Assembly (NCBI GenBank): GCA_963693285.1
Contig: OY848923.1
Location: 1,527,026-1,591,025, forward strand
DNA length: 64,000 nucleotides
Origin: Xestospongia muta
Taxonomy: Eukaryota > Porifera > Demospongiae > Haplosclerida > Petrosiidae
Direction of reading: 5' to 3'
The first letter of the stretch is position 1, and each line of letters begins with the position of its first letter. The notes beneath the pieces are model-generated. The model ran no database searches, was not told where the DNA came from, and saw only the letters and a list, made by a program, of their open reading frames with translations. Shown piece after piece: positions 34,816-52,945 of this stretch. The position numbers and the translations under genes were made by a program.

Positions 34816-36150
34816 CATCCCAGAAGATAATGAGTATTAATGACTGATATTTACACATTGAATTGAGCCATTTTCTTCAGACAAAATATCTTCATTGTAA
34901 TTATATTCAAGTAAGAAGACTAAAATTTCTAAAGATTTCACTTGCTTATCACCTCTAACATGGAGTCATCTAGTGACTAGTATAATGCTAACACTATATA
35001 TGAAATTGACAGTTTCCATCAATCTCGTTCTCATATTTGGTTAGTCAAAAAGTTCTGTATGAACTGTACAGACATTAGTGATGTTTTAGGTATTACTTGT
35101 GTGGACAAAATCATAAGCTATCAATTTATGATTGGAGCCATTGTGATTCCAAAGTAAGAACACATAAATTGAACACTAATGAAACATCTTTTCCTTCAAT
35201 TAGAAAATTCATAGCCCCGTGCAATATAACTGAACAGACTGCAGAGGTTTCTTGTGGATGGTAATACATAATGTGGAAACATGTATAACAGTCTGCGTAA
35301 CATGGGCTCATCTATAATGACAAACATGTTTGTTTTACTGCAGAGGGTGATTTTAATGTGTTTTTTCTTTTTGTATACTTAAACAAACACAAAATATAGC
35401 AAATACAGTATACAGTATACTCTAATGTAATTTTTCAGTGGCATAATAGTCTTGATAAGAAGTTTCATGAGAAGACACTAAGAATTAGTTAACATGTTAT
35501 GCTGGCATGACATTTGGCAGTTGTGTATTTATTTGTTCGTTGTATGACGATTGTGTTCAACTTCACAAAAAAAAAAAAAAAAAAAACAATTTTTTAATGT
35601 ACACTCATTCATAGATATAGGGTATATGAAGTTTATATCTGAAATCCAATTAATAGGCCATCTCCTCAAGTTTACTATTATAATCTTAAAGAATATTACA
35701 GAAGTTTGTTTAAGAGTCAGCCATTTTGCCTCGTGTAAACTGAATTTGGGGGTGGCTACTTACCATGTCCTCATAACTACATGTATAGATAGTATGCGTA
35801 GTATATATATACGTAATTACGTATATATAGATTACGTAGTCTATTATATTATCTATGTCATAGCCTATCTTCTTCCATCTACTTTCTTGAAGACTTTTTC
35901 ATGATTTTGAAGTAAGAACTACTTTGTTGCATTTATTATTTCTTAACATGTAAATATTAATATAATAATGATAACAATAGGAATAAAAATAAAGCCAGTG
36001 GCAGCCATTATTGAGCCACACCCAACGAGTATCGGGTAGAAAATTGAATCTTAACATTACTCGACTCGTACTCGTTTCAACACTAGTACACATAATATTG
36101 TATTAATTAATTGACATCAACATAGTCAATGCTAATTAAACACTTTTCAA
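34816..36150. other. Intergenic region
   Basis: No supported gene. It holds a poly-A run at about 35564-35586 and a TA-rich palindrome near 35800-35830 (TATATACGTAATTACGTATA). Confidence 0.5.
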
Positions 36151-36267
36151 ACGAAAGTACTATAGAAAGTACCATCAGCTGTGATACAATAACAATGAAT
36201 ATAATTATATTGTTGTGTATATAAATATCCAGTTTCAGTAGACACTAGACAAAAGACAAAGAAAGTA

Positions 36268-36665
36268 ATGGCATATAAACTAGTTTGGGTTTCTCTTATA
36301 GTATCTTTAGTGATTGTTATGATCAATAATTCCAGCTCTGAAGAAATACCAAGAAGGGCTGAGCTAATCAAGAATGATGCTGAAAAGGAAGATACTCAAC
36401 AGAAGATGAGTGGTTCAGAGATTAATGCTTATCATCCTTATTACAAGACAAATGAGAAAGTAATATTATTTGTTTTGCTATTTAGTTCTATAAATGTGCT
36501 TGAATTTTTCTGTTTGTTTCTTAGGATACTGGAAGAAATGACATAAAAGATCACTTTCATAATTTTGACAGACAACCAATAAGGGATAATATTTCCCCTG
36601 GAACTAGAAAGAAGATACAGATTAAGAAGTCACAAAACAATAATAGTTGTTACTGCAAAAAATAA
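36268..36665 (+). CDS. Family P secreted basic peptide P1
   Basis: Two exons: 36268..36459 and 36525..36665, in phase, 110 aa. The N-terminus MAYKLVWVSLIVSLVIVMIN is a clear signal peptide (short basic start, hydrophobic core, small residues at about 22-24). The mature part starts near SEEIPRRAE and is polar and Lys-rich, with GSEINAYHPYYKTNE, then HNFDRQPIRD, and ends NNNSCYCKK. The only two cysteines in the mature part are in that tail. I recognise no known family. A TATAAATA-like box and a GATACAATAACAATGAATAT block, shared with P2, P3 and P4, lie upstream. About 140 bases downstream is a dead EARS2 exon, the same order as at P4 inside EARS2. Function unknown; secretion is inferred. Confidence 0.7.
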
Positions 36666-36804
36666 TGATATATAATTATTACTACTTTGTCTATTATAAT
36701 ACATCAACTCACACATAGATGTTTTTGGTTATATATTTATATTCCATTTAATTTTCTAAATTTTAACTTTAATTTTAAAGTAGGTGACACATTAATTAAA
36801 TATA

Positions 36805-36890
36805 TCTGGATTAAGTCCTCATGTTGAGATCAGAAAATGATGTTTGGTTTGGAATACTGGGAATGACACTTACTGGTTCATATAATAGAA
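36805..36890 (-). pseudogene. Relic of an EARS2 exon (47392..47491 type)
   Basis: The reverse strand contains GTCATTCCCAGTATTCCAAA, then TTTCTGATCTCA, aligning with the EARS2 exon CTCATTCCCAGTATTCCAGA...TTTCTGGTCTGAG. It has no open frame or intact splice sites and lies just 3' of P1. Confidence 0.65.
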
Positions 36891-37670
36891 AACAAAATCA
36901 CTTAAATGTTTGAGAAGTATCATTACTAAATTACTATCTTTGTAGTTAAGTAAATAGCAATTATGTGGCTGGTTAATATTAATGTGCCTCATCCAGACAA
37001 TTAATGTATGTAGCAAAAGAAAGCACCTGATCCTTAGCCCATCCCAAGCTCAATTTCTAAAGATTGAAGTTATTTTTCCCAAGAATAAAGAACAAGACTA
37101 TAGCACTATGAGATAAGCAAACATTTCTTTGATACAACACATAACATGTTGAAATGAAAAGTCAATGTTTGTATTAAATAATTGAGAAATTTGCAAACAA
37201 AGATTACATCATAATAAAATGAGGACTTTAAAATATAATGGTAAAGTAAACAGATAATTTCTACAATAGTCCCTAATTAAATGTTTTTAAAATGTTGGAA
37301 TTTTTGAAATGCTACTATATATATATCTATGCAAGTCTCAATTCTATTTTAATAATTATAAAAAAATAACTCTTTTTACTTTGTAATACTGACATTATCC
37401 TATAATCACATGTGTACATTTGGTAAGGGGACCAGAGCACCGTATAATCTTCCACTAAACCCTATACGACTGAAGTCTAATGTTTTAACCATTAATTCCA
37501 AATACATGCCAATTTTAATGCAAGTAAATACTTTCATGCATGCTCTTACTTTCAATACCACGTATTAGTCTTAATTGGTTGAGAAATCTTAGAAAATATT
37601 TAGGAGCCACCTACTTCAGCAATAAAAACGAATGTAGCAATCCGGCGTTTCCAATTGATATCTCTTAGTT
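36891..37670. other. Intergenic; homologous to 43905-44370
   Basis: No gene. It shares ordered blocks with the region after P3 (GAAGTATCAT.ACTAA, TAGCACTATGAGATAAGCAAA, CATTTGGTAAGGGG), so the P1 and P3 neighbourhoods are copies of one segment. Confidence 0.6.
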
Positions 37671-37674
37671 AGAA

Positions 37675-38721
37675 ATGGCAAGTAAACTGGTTTGGCTTAT
37701 TCCTGTTGTCTTTTTGGTGACTCTGATTGCTGATTCAAACTCTCATGGTCCTCTAACACAGAGTGAACTCACAAAACTTTACAATACGAAAGTAGTTAAA
37801 GTAGAACTCTTTGAACGGCCAATTAGCAGTTCTGGCAAAACAACTTTGTTACCACATCGTGGTGTAAGGTCAGACAGGGTATACCATGAGGTATAATAAA
37901 TGTAATATCTTAAATTGTCACAGGATAACTACTGCAAATGGTAAAAAGTATTTAGTTCACAAGGGTCCAGACTACGGCAAGTGCAGCGATACAGTTGTGA
38001 CTGATGCTTGCCACATGTCAAATAAATGGAAGGTACCTTAAATAAGTCCACCAAATTTAATTTTTAAAAAAATTCAGATTTAACATGTATAATTTTAGTT
38101 ATATTTCCAAGTTATGCTCATTTAAGTTGATTTTATTTGTGAAGGTTTTGGCGCATATCAATTTTTGTAGTACTTGCTAAATTTGCTAAATTTAGTTGAC
38201 AGTTAATTAATTAAGTTGACTTAAGGTAAGCTAGTCTGTTAAAAGGAATATATAATCAGAATCTAATTGACAAACCTGCTAATCTTCTTTCTGGCCTATG
38301 GTGCATGGTGCGCTAGGACCATGTGTTATGCACATCACAACCAATGAATTTATTTATTGCTATAGTACATGAGCGTTTTGAATTGGGTGTGACTGATTGA
38401 AAGTTGAATTAAGCTGCTCTAAAGCATGTTTGAGTGGCACCATAGCTTTCCTAACTCTCTCGTCTTTATACTTGGCAAAACAGTCCCTCACCACAAAGAA
38501 CATTTATAACAATTATCAAAGAACAATTATAATCTTGTTTATCTTCTTATATTTTGTGCATTGTATAGTGTAAAGGATGCAGGCTTGTTAAAGATCACAC
38601 TGTGGGTGACTTTGTTAAAGCTGGTGGTGAGACATTTGACCCATTGTTAAATAACTGCTTACATGCAGCTAAAAGGATGTTTGATTTAGGTGACAAGGAA
38701 TCACCTTGTAAATGCAAATGA
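37675..38721 (+). CDS. Family L NC/LRAT-like protein, copy C (secreted form)
   Basis: Three exons: 37675..37868, 37924..38032 and 38569..38721, in phase, 151 aa. Exon 1 begins with a signal peptide, MASKLVWLIPVVFLVTLIAD, which is the family P leader type. It continues into LTQSELTKLYNTKVVKVELF and LLPHRGVR, aligning with the second exon of the leaderless copies. Then come ITTANGKKYLVHKGPDYG, VVTDACHMSNKW, HTVGDFVKAGGE and LLNNCLHAAKRMFDLG, with a Cys-rich end SPCKCK. Candidate catalytic set: His of HRGV, His of LVHKG, Cys of NNC. Extra cysteines (KCS, DAC, CKGC) fit disulfides of a secreted protein. The role is unknown; the hydrolase/acyltransferase fold is inferred. Confidence 0.75.
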
Positions 38722-39359
38722 AATTACTTTGAAAGAAAATGAGTCCACTTCATTAACAAAGACATTTACACTCAGCACTGTTTACTTAAATTAATTTCAT
38801 TTTGTTGATTTTCTTCCAATTTTGTTGACACATCATTCTACAATTAAATGAAAAACTAATATTTTTTTTAACTTGGTCCATTTACCTCCTATTAATATAA
38901 GTTTAATGTGCTTCCTCACTTGTTTTTTTGACAATACAAAGTCAATACATTATGATGTTTCTTCCCAATTTGTAAAATTGTTATCCTTGAACATATTAGA
39001 CCATAATTCTATGTATTTCTAGCTACTATACTAGTCTTGTATTGCCCAACATTTCTGGTGGAGAAACATTAGGCAATGTGAGACTACTACTATATATAAT
39101 ATCATGTAAATTAATTGAAATATCTGACCATTGTTTAATTTTCTGTACATTATTGTTAAGGTTTCTCTAATAACAATTTTCTACCAAGAAGTGAAGAATT
39201 AGTCATGATGACAATTTTTTAAACATTTTGGAAGGAAACTGTTTATTGCACTGTTTTTTTACATGTTTTTTGACCAATTCATTGTCACTTAAGTTGCATG
39301 CATCCTTCATATGATAAATATTTAAAAGATGATTTGATTAGAAATTTATGATAGAGATA

Positions 39360-39510
39360 GAACAACTCTAGATACCACACATTTGTCTTTTTTAACTTGT
39401 TTGTTGAGCTACATGACCTGTGCAATTCCATAGTGAGTACTAATCAAATTTCAAGTACATTTATTAGTGTAGCTATAACTGTTTACGCTTCAAAATGTTA
39501 AAGTACAAGT
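39360..39510. repeat. Repeat also found at 40500-40735
   Basis: Shares CTCTAGATA.CACA.TTGTC, TTGTTTGTTGAGCTACATGA, CAATTCCATAGTGAGTACTA and ATTAGTGTAGCTA..CTGTTTACGCT with the later copy, where the first part is itself doubled. Confidence 0.8.
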
Positions 39511-39721
39511 CTTTCAAACTTAAAGCTGTTGAATGTACTCAATTACAATCGATTACAATTACAATTGTAATCAGCCCTTACCCTGATGCTAAGCACTTTT
39601 TTAGAAAGTACAATTGAAGGTACATACATTAGGTGTGATGCATCACAATGAATATAATTATCTTGTTGTGAATATTAGTAACTAGTTTTGGTAGACACTA
39701 GACAAAAAGACAATTAAAATA

Positions 39722-39855
39722 ATGGCAAGTAAACTGGTTTGGCTTATGCTTACCAAGAAGGACTAAGCTCAGCAAAAGTGATGCTGAAAAGGAAGACATT
39801 CAATAGAAGATGAGTGGCTCAGAAATTAATGCTTATCAGCCTTATTATGTGTGTC
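39722..39855 (+). pseudogene. Family P pseudogene P2
   Basis: Starts MASKLVWLM, then loses most of the leader and mature start and stops after TKKD. Downstream text still matches P1 (CAGAAATTAATGCTTATCAG, CTTATTA), followed by unrelated sequence. The promoter block (CAATGAATATAATTAT and TAGACACTAGACAAA) is preserved. Confidence 0.75.
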
Positions 39856-41290
39856 ACCATAGCAAAAACATGTGTTATCATAGCAATTGTTCCCATGATC
39901 ACCAGTACCATAAAAAGATTACATTCCAATATAACATGCATGTATCATTGCAAAAACTATCATAGTAAAGGATGCATGTATGCAATCTATAAATGACTAT
40001 GAATTGGTTAAACAATAATATTTTAACAGTGATATGTAAGTATGCAGCAACAAACTAGCTATAGCATTCTGCATAGTTGTGTTCTTAAGCTTCAGACTCT
40101 ACTATACTAATTAAGCAAATTAAACTAATTGATTGGGCAGTTGTATTGGTATCAGTCTTCTACTAACAGTATAATTCTTAAACCAGTGTTGTTAATTAAG
40201 TCTTCTGGTTTAGTCAAGGGTGTATGAACTGGGTAGAAGTATAGTGTATTATCAATACTATATAGTCTGATAGTGTAGTTGATAGTACTGTACATGTTAT
40301 CATGCAGTCTTCTAATTACAAAGTTTATATTGTAACATTACGTTCTTTTTATTTCTATTATATTAATATGTACTAATTGATAGTTGTACAGTTAATTGCC
40401 AGAGCAATAAAGCCAATGATTCTGTTTAACAACTCATTTGTTATAAACAAAAAAATGCTAAATATTTGTATAAGGGATGTCGCTACAAAATTTATTATAG
40501 GATAACTCTAGATATAATACACTTGTCCTTTTAGGAAGTTGTTTGTTGAGCTACATAACCTGTGAGGCCTGTCACTATGAAATACTCTAGATACAACACA
40601 TTTGTCCTTTTTAGGAAGTTGTTTGTTGAGCTACATGATCATGACTATAGCAATTCCATAGTGAGTACTAATCAAAATTCAACTACACGTATTAGTGTAG
40701 CTACAGCTGTTTACGCTACAAAATAAAGCTATTGAATGTACAAAAAAAGCCAACAAGCTGCTACAAGATGATCTAGTTTGAATGTGGTTATAGATTACTA
40801 ATTTTGTTGTTTAGAGATCTAGACCGTATGGGCAGGCCAAAAAATAAAAAAAGTCTCTATTCAAGGAAATAATTATAGTACTAAATAGATAATGTACTTT
40901 CGAGTGCTAGTCTTGTATTAGAAGACAAGACTGCATTAGGGAACTAAGACATAGATGTTAGAGAACCGGAATATCTACGCTAGAACAGAGATCAAATTAA
41001 ACAGGACATTATCTGATTTATTGTTATTTCTTGGCACAGCATTTGTCATCCTATTACTATCAGAGACCTTTCTCCAGCACTTGTATCCCAATAATCAAAT
41101 GTTAGCGTGAAACAGAGAAAAAATAGACGATGGAATTGCTTCGAAACCCCACCCGTGAAGTATTTCAGTTGCATTATTGAACTGCTAACACGATATACGG
41201 CACTGGCAGTGCCTTCGATCTTCCCACGCAAGTAATAATAGATATAATAATTATTTAAGTATTGCACTACACAGAGAAACTACTCCACAA
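39856..41290. other. Intergenic region with internal duplication
   Basis: No supported gene. The block at 40500-40735 contains a roughly 90-bp doubled unit (CTCTAGATA, TTTTTAGGAAGTTG, TTTGTTGAGCTACAT), also present once at 39360. Confidence 0.6.
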
Positions 41291-41292
41291 TA

Positions 41293-42867
41293 ATGGCAAG
41301 TAAACTGGTTTGGCTTATTTCTGTTGTCTTTTTGGTGACTCTGATTGCTGATTCAAACTCTCATAATTCTAGGCCTCTAACACAGAGGGAACTCACAGAA
41401 CTTTTCAATACAAACGTAACTAAAGTAGAGCTTGTTGAACGACCAGTAGAGCTTGTTGAACGACCATTAAGCAAATGTTTGCGTTTTTTACCACATCAAG
41501 GAGTAAGGTCAGACAGACTATATCATTAATAATAATAAATTTATATAATGTCTTAACTTTCACAGAATTACTACTGTAAATGGTAAACAGTATTTAGTTC
41601 ACAAGGGTAAAAAGTTTAGCAAGTCACCCAATAAAACAGTTGTAACTGATGCTAGCCACATGTCAAAAAAATGGAAGGTACCTTAATCCTACTATTAACT
41701 GTGCCTAATAAATTTAGTGATTTTTGTATGGCAATTGCATTTGCCGGGTGGTCCTAAGATCATTTTGGACAACTTGTTTTGCATGCAACTGTTTTCATTT
41801 TATTGTATTTGGATGGGACTTTTGCATGCAGTAACTGCCAATGCGCATAGAAACCAATGAATATTATTACTTTTACTGTGAATGCGCGCTTGTGAGATAT
41901 CAAGGCTTCTGATTGAGAAAAAAAATCTTTAAGCAGTTCCATAGCATCTGTCAACTTCAAAGTTAGCAATAATCCAGTCTTTACAGCAACAACAGCACCA
42001 TCAAAATAATCTTAAGATAATATTTACAGTTATATCTCACTTTTCCTCCTGGAACACTGTGTGTGCCACTGAAGCAGTCCAATAATCGTTTTGGACACAA
42101 TTATTACTAGGTTCAGTGAGTACACTGTAAAAATTGATTTGTTGATTTAACTAATATATTGTTATACAGGTTACATGTAATAAACTTAATATGATGTGAA
42201 AGTAAACATAACACTGTTTTTATTACTAACGTACTACTGTTTTTGTGTTATGTGTGTGGTATAAAGTGACATGTAATTCTTCAGTCTCTGCTTATATTGC
42301 TAGCGTTGTACAGTTGTAGTCTTCCTTAGACACTGTTGCTAGTTATACAATATTTGTAGTTCCAGCCAATATTTCGTTGTATAGTCAGAGTCTTCCAAAA
42401 CACTTGTAGGATGATTTTTCAATTATAATCTTCTATCTATTGTAATGTGCGACTTTTGAATGAAATTAAATTAAAGTAATTACTGACGCACATAGCAACA
42501 AATGAATTTAATTACTGCTACATGAGTACTTCTTATTGGAAGTGACTGATCGAGGTTCGATGCTACTGCATACGAAGCGACTTTGAGTGGCACCATAACT
42601 TCCAATGTTTCAGTCTTCACACTTGGCAAAACGCAGTTCCTTTACAGCAACAACAGTACTACCTTAGGACGATTTTTTACAACTATAAGTTTGTTTATCT
42701 TTTCATATTTGTACATTGTATAGGTTAAAGAATGCAAAGTTGTTGAAGGTCACACTGTGAGTGACTTTGTTGAAGCTGGTGGCCCTAACTACAATCTTTG
42801 CACAGACAACTGTTTAGATGCAGCTGAAAGGATGATGAAATTGGGTGGTGAGAAATGCAAGGACTGA
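41293..42867 (+). CDS. Family L NC/LRAT-like protein, copy D (secreted form)
   Basis: Three exons: 41293..41507, 41566..41677 and 42724..42867, in phase, 156 aa. Signal peptide MASKLVWLISVVFLVTLIAD as in copy C. Exon 1 then has LTQRELTELFNTNVTKVE, an internal duplication VELVERPVELVERP, and LPHQGVR. Exons 2 and 3 give ITTVNGKQYLVHKGKKF, VVTDASHMSKKW, VKECKVVEGHTVSDFVEAGG and DNCLDAAERMMKLG, ending EKCKD. The candidate His, His, Cys set is present. The long second intron (41678..42723) holds a half MITE (42123) and shares sequence with the matching intron of copy C. Secretion and fold are inferred. Confidence 0.77.
42123..42245. mobile_element. Half copy of the CACTGTAAAAATT element
   Basis: The left half matches 46392-46515, including the 30 bases before it (ACACAATTATTACTAGGTTC and AGTGAGTA), but it ends abruptly after TACTACTGTTTTTG. 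The shared flank shows that it arrived by segmental copying, not by its own transposition. Confidence 0.8.
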
Positions 42868-43281
42868 CACACATTTCTACATTAAAGTGAAACACTTTTA
42901 ACTTAGTTGATTTATCTTTTATAAATATAAAGCTGATGTAATTCCTCATTTGTTCTTTTTACAATGAAAATATAATGTAAAGTTAAAGTCAACTTGTTGT
43001 TTTTTTTTCAAATTTTGTTAAAATGTTATCCTTGATCATATATTAGACAATGTATTTCCAGCTACTATACATAATATACATGTACATATCATGTTAATTA
43101 ATTGAAATATCTGACACTAAATAGTTGATACTTACCGCTTTTCATAAAAAGCACAGTGAAAGTACTACATATATATCATTACTAACTGTGATGCAATAAC
43201 AATGAATATAATTTGTCTTATTGAGTGTATAAATAGCTAGTTTCACTAGACACTAGACAAGCTTAAGAAACAACAAAAACA

Positions 43282-43675
43282 ATGGCAATTAAACTGGTTT
43301 GGGTTATGGTTATAGTCTCTCTAGTGATTCTTATGATCAATAATTCCAACTCTGAAGAAATACCAAAAAGTAAGTCTAGCAAGCTCAGCAAGAAAAATCC
43401 TAAAAAGGAAGATATTCAACAGACAATGAGTGGTTTTCTGAGATTAATGATTATCAGCCTTATTACAAGACAAACGAGAACAATAAAGTAATGTTATTTA
43501 TTTTGCTTTTTATTGCTATAAATACACTTGTATTATTTCTTAGGTTAATGGAAGAAAGAGTCTATTTGTTAATTTTCACAGACAACCAATAAAACCCAAC
43601 ACTTCACTTGGAGCTAAAAAGGAAATAAATTTTAAGGAGATACAAAACAATAACAGTTGTTATTGTAAAAAATAA
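43282..43675 (+). pseudogene. Family P copy P3, frame altered
   Basis: Exons 43282..43487 and 43544..43675 by homology to P1. The leader MAIKLVWVMVIVSLVILMIN and start SEEIPKSKSSK are intact. After QQTMSG a two-base insertion relative to P1 (GGTTTTCTGAG against GGTTCAGAG) shifts the frame, and the spliced frame would stop inside exon 2 at FTDNQ, giving a protein of about 84 aa. The original frame of exon 2 is still open and ends NNNSCYCKK as in P1, so the loss is recent, or there is an error in the sequence. The promoter block CAATAACAATGAATATAATT is kept. Confidence 0.6.
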
Positions 43676-43796
43676 TGATATTTTTTTACTACTTGTATGT
43701 TTATAATTCCTAGATGAACTTTTACATGTTTATATTTTTTCCTTTTCTAAATCTTAAAATTATTTGAAAAGATTATAAAAATCAATTACTTGGATT

Positions 43797-43878
43797 TGAT
43801 CCTTAAGCTCAGATGAGAATATTATGCTTGGTTTAGAATACTGGGAATAAGACTTATGTACTTGTTGCTTCCTATAAA
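43797..43878 (-). pseudogene. Relic of EARS2 exon after P3
   Basis: The reverse strand has TCTTATTCCCAGTATTCTAA and TTCTCATCTGAGCTTAAG, matching EARS2 exon 47392..47491. Placed 3' of P3 exactly as the relic at 36805 is 3' of P1 and the live exon is 3' of P4. Confidence 0.65.
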
Positions 43879-44482
43879 GAAAATAAAGAAGCTATAAATC
43901 ATTATAAATACCTAAGAAGTATCATCACTAATTATTTTCTCTGTATGAAGTAAATAACAATTTGTCTGGCTGGCTAACTTTGTCATCCTGACAATTATAG
44001 TTGTGGCAAACGAAGATACGGAAACCTTAACCATCCCAACTAAATTTCTAAGGATTAACTCCCATAAAAAAGCAACAGCTATAGCACTATGAGATAAGCA
44101 AACATTTCTTTGATATATGCAACACATGACATGTTTAAATGGAAAGAAAATATTTGTATTAAAGAATTAAGTAAGTCAAAACAAAGATTATATCATAATA
44201 AAGTGAGGACTTTAAAATAGAACATTAAAATAAACGACTAAAAGCTCTATATTGCTCTTTAATGAATTGTTTGGAAAACATGGGATCTTTTGAAATGGCA
44301 CTATACATATCTACGTAATAACTTGTAGTCGTATTACCCTACAGTAACAAAGTACATTTGGTAAGGGGGCTGGGCATGTACCAATTATAGTGAAAGCAAA
44401 ATGTTGCCCTTAGTTTTCAACACCTCAGTATTATATTAGTTAATGTCTATCTGAAGTCTTGAAATTCAGTAAATACTGTTTG

Positions 44483-44520
44483 AACTTGTCATTTTGTCAG
44501 AGTTCTGTTATTACATACTG
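44483..44520 (-). pseudogene. Possible relic of EARS2 exon 10
   Basis: CTTGTCATTTTGTCAGAGTT followed by CTGTTATTACATA resembles the EARS2 exon text CTTTGTCATTTTATCAGAGT and CTGGCATTGCATA (48113-48150). Only about 38 bases align. Confidence 0.4.
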
Positions 44521-44802
44521 ATATTATTTCAAATATAGCTAAAAATGTTGTATACAGAGTGATTGCCACATCCAGCATCTACTACATTGTTGTGCCTTCT
44601 CTAATTGAATATGTAAAATAAATTAATGAGAGACCAATCATTGATGTTTTCTAACTAACCATAATACTATTATCATAGTTATCATTTCTTCCATACTTTT
44701 ATATCTTTGTATTATCAATCATAATTAAGGAATATTAATACTTTGATTTAATTACATGTGATCATTGTTTTATACATGATTTATTGAAATAGTGTGCTTT
44801 GA

Positions 44803-51397
<6,595 letters not shown>

Positions 51398-52220
51398 TTA
51401 GCTATCTGTCCATTTATCCATGTAAGCCGTCCATCCAATTATTTATCCATGCATTCGTAGGTTTCAACTTTCAAAGCAGTAGAATCTATAGCTGAACATT
51501 TGAAGTAGATAGACAATCAGTGAAAGAAAGGTTGAAGTAGGATACAATAATTAGCTTTACATTTAATAATGTAGGTATATGACATACAAGAATGCTATTA
51601 CTTTGTATGTCTAATGTACTGTAGGATCCATTTGAGTGAAGGTGCATTGTCTACAACTATGGACTGGTCCAACCCAGATGGCAACAGGCAAAAACCACTT
51701 GTCTTATAAATGTATAAATGTATAATATGCTACTAAGAAAAGTCATCTGGTAGACTGATATTGTACTGATGAGAGAGAGAGAGGAGAATATTTTAAACAA
51801 TATCTTGTACTAACATGCAATAATAACAGTAGTATAGTGATTCAATTTATAATAATAATAATTTAAATAATTTATAATAATAATAATTTATAATAATACT
51901 CAAGTATATCAAGTGCAGTTGGAATAAGCTTAAAGAAACAAGACATGCCTATCCAGTAATGTTCTAAATTTAGTAACTCTACGACAAAGTATGATAACAG
52001 AGTGATGCAAGTATCCACTTCTATTTTTAGAAAATTTCAAATTCAATTATTACCAGTTCAGTGGGCATGTTAATCTTCCTTTACTATATTAGGTCACAGT
52101 TGGAATTAGCTTATAGAAACAAAACATACCAATCCAGCATGACGTATCAACATGTGCATCATGAATGTGATTATCTAGAGAAGATATAAACAACTCCTTG
52201 CATAGACAATAATAACAACT

Positions 52221-52645
52221 ATGGCAAGTAGATTGCATCTCTTTATCTTATTGGCCTGTTTTGTGACTCTACTTTTCTTTAATGTAAGTCTAAAGAAATA
52301 TAGCAAAAAGTAAAATCAGGAAGCAAAATGTGCAAAGAAGAGATGATACAAGCATCTTTCCACACCAACCTCAATACATAGCAAAATTTAATGTTTATTA
52401 CAATATTGATAGTTTGTTATTGAATTTTTTATTGTTCTTAGGATAATGGAGAAAAAAAGAACGATAACTTAACAGAACAAATGATGTTAAAAGAAGAAAG
52501 GGTACATTATTTGTTTGCACTTGCTTTGATAAATTTTTTCCACCTTGGTTTGGAGGATTTCATATTATTAACTTCGTTAATTCTTCTAAAGCGTAATCAA
52601 TATTACAATCAATATGAAGGTGCATTGTCTACAACAATTGGATGA
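52221..52645 (+). CDS. Family P secreted peptide P5 (leader joined to new tail by a new donor)
   Basis: Exons 52221..52283 and 52442..52645 give an 88-aa protein: leader MASRLHLFILLACFVTLLFF, then N, then DNGEKKNDNLTEQMMLKEER, a hydrophobic stretch FALALINFFHLG and FILLTSLILLKRNQYYNQY. Compared with P7, the text after the leader has lost bases so that AATGCTGAGTCT has become AATGTAAGTCT, which creates a consensus GTAAGT donor exactly at the codon boundary. Reading through would stop after 30 codons. The usual exon 1 remainder is then intronic. Whether it is made is unknown. Divergently oriented to the 5' end of EARS2. Confidence 0.5.
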
Positions 52646-52945
52646 TGTAATCCAGAATGGCAACAGGCAAAAACTACTTGTCTTTCTAATACAAAATAAA
52701 AAATAGTTTTGTATAATAATTTTTTGAAAAACAAATTAAATTATGTTAATTAAACCCTTTTCCACACTTGTTCATCTCTTTTTTTAAAAAACTGATTTAA
52801 TTGACTGTTGCATAATATATATCTATTATTACATCATTATTACATAATTATTACATCAATATTACATCATTCAAACATGGATTGATCAGCAATATGTATG
52901 AAATGACTAGACAAAGTAGTGACAATTATGACAAATAAATACAGA

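Noticed and set aside
35795..35832. AT palindrome as a terminator or origin
   Set aside because: Nuclear animal DNA; a TA-rich palindrome alone does not support either.
35551..35904. 117-aa frame starting in a poly-A run
   Set aside because: Starts with a Lys run from poly-A, has no family motif and no splice or promoter support.
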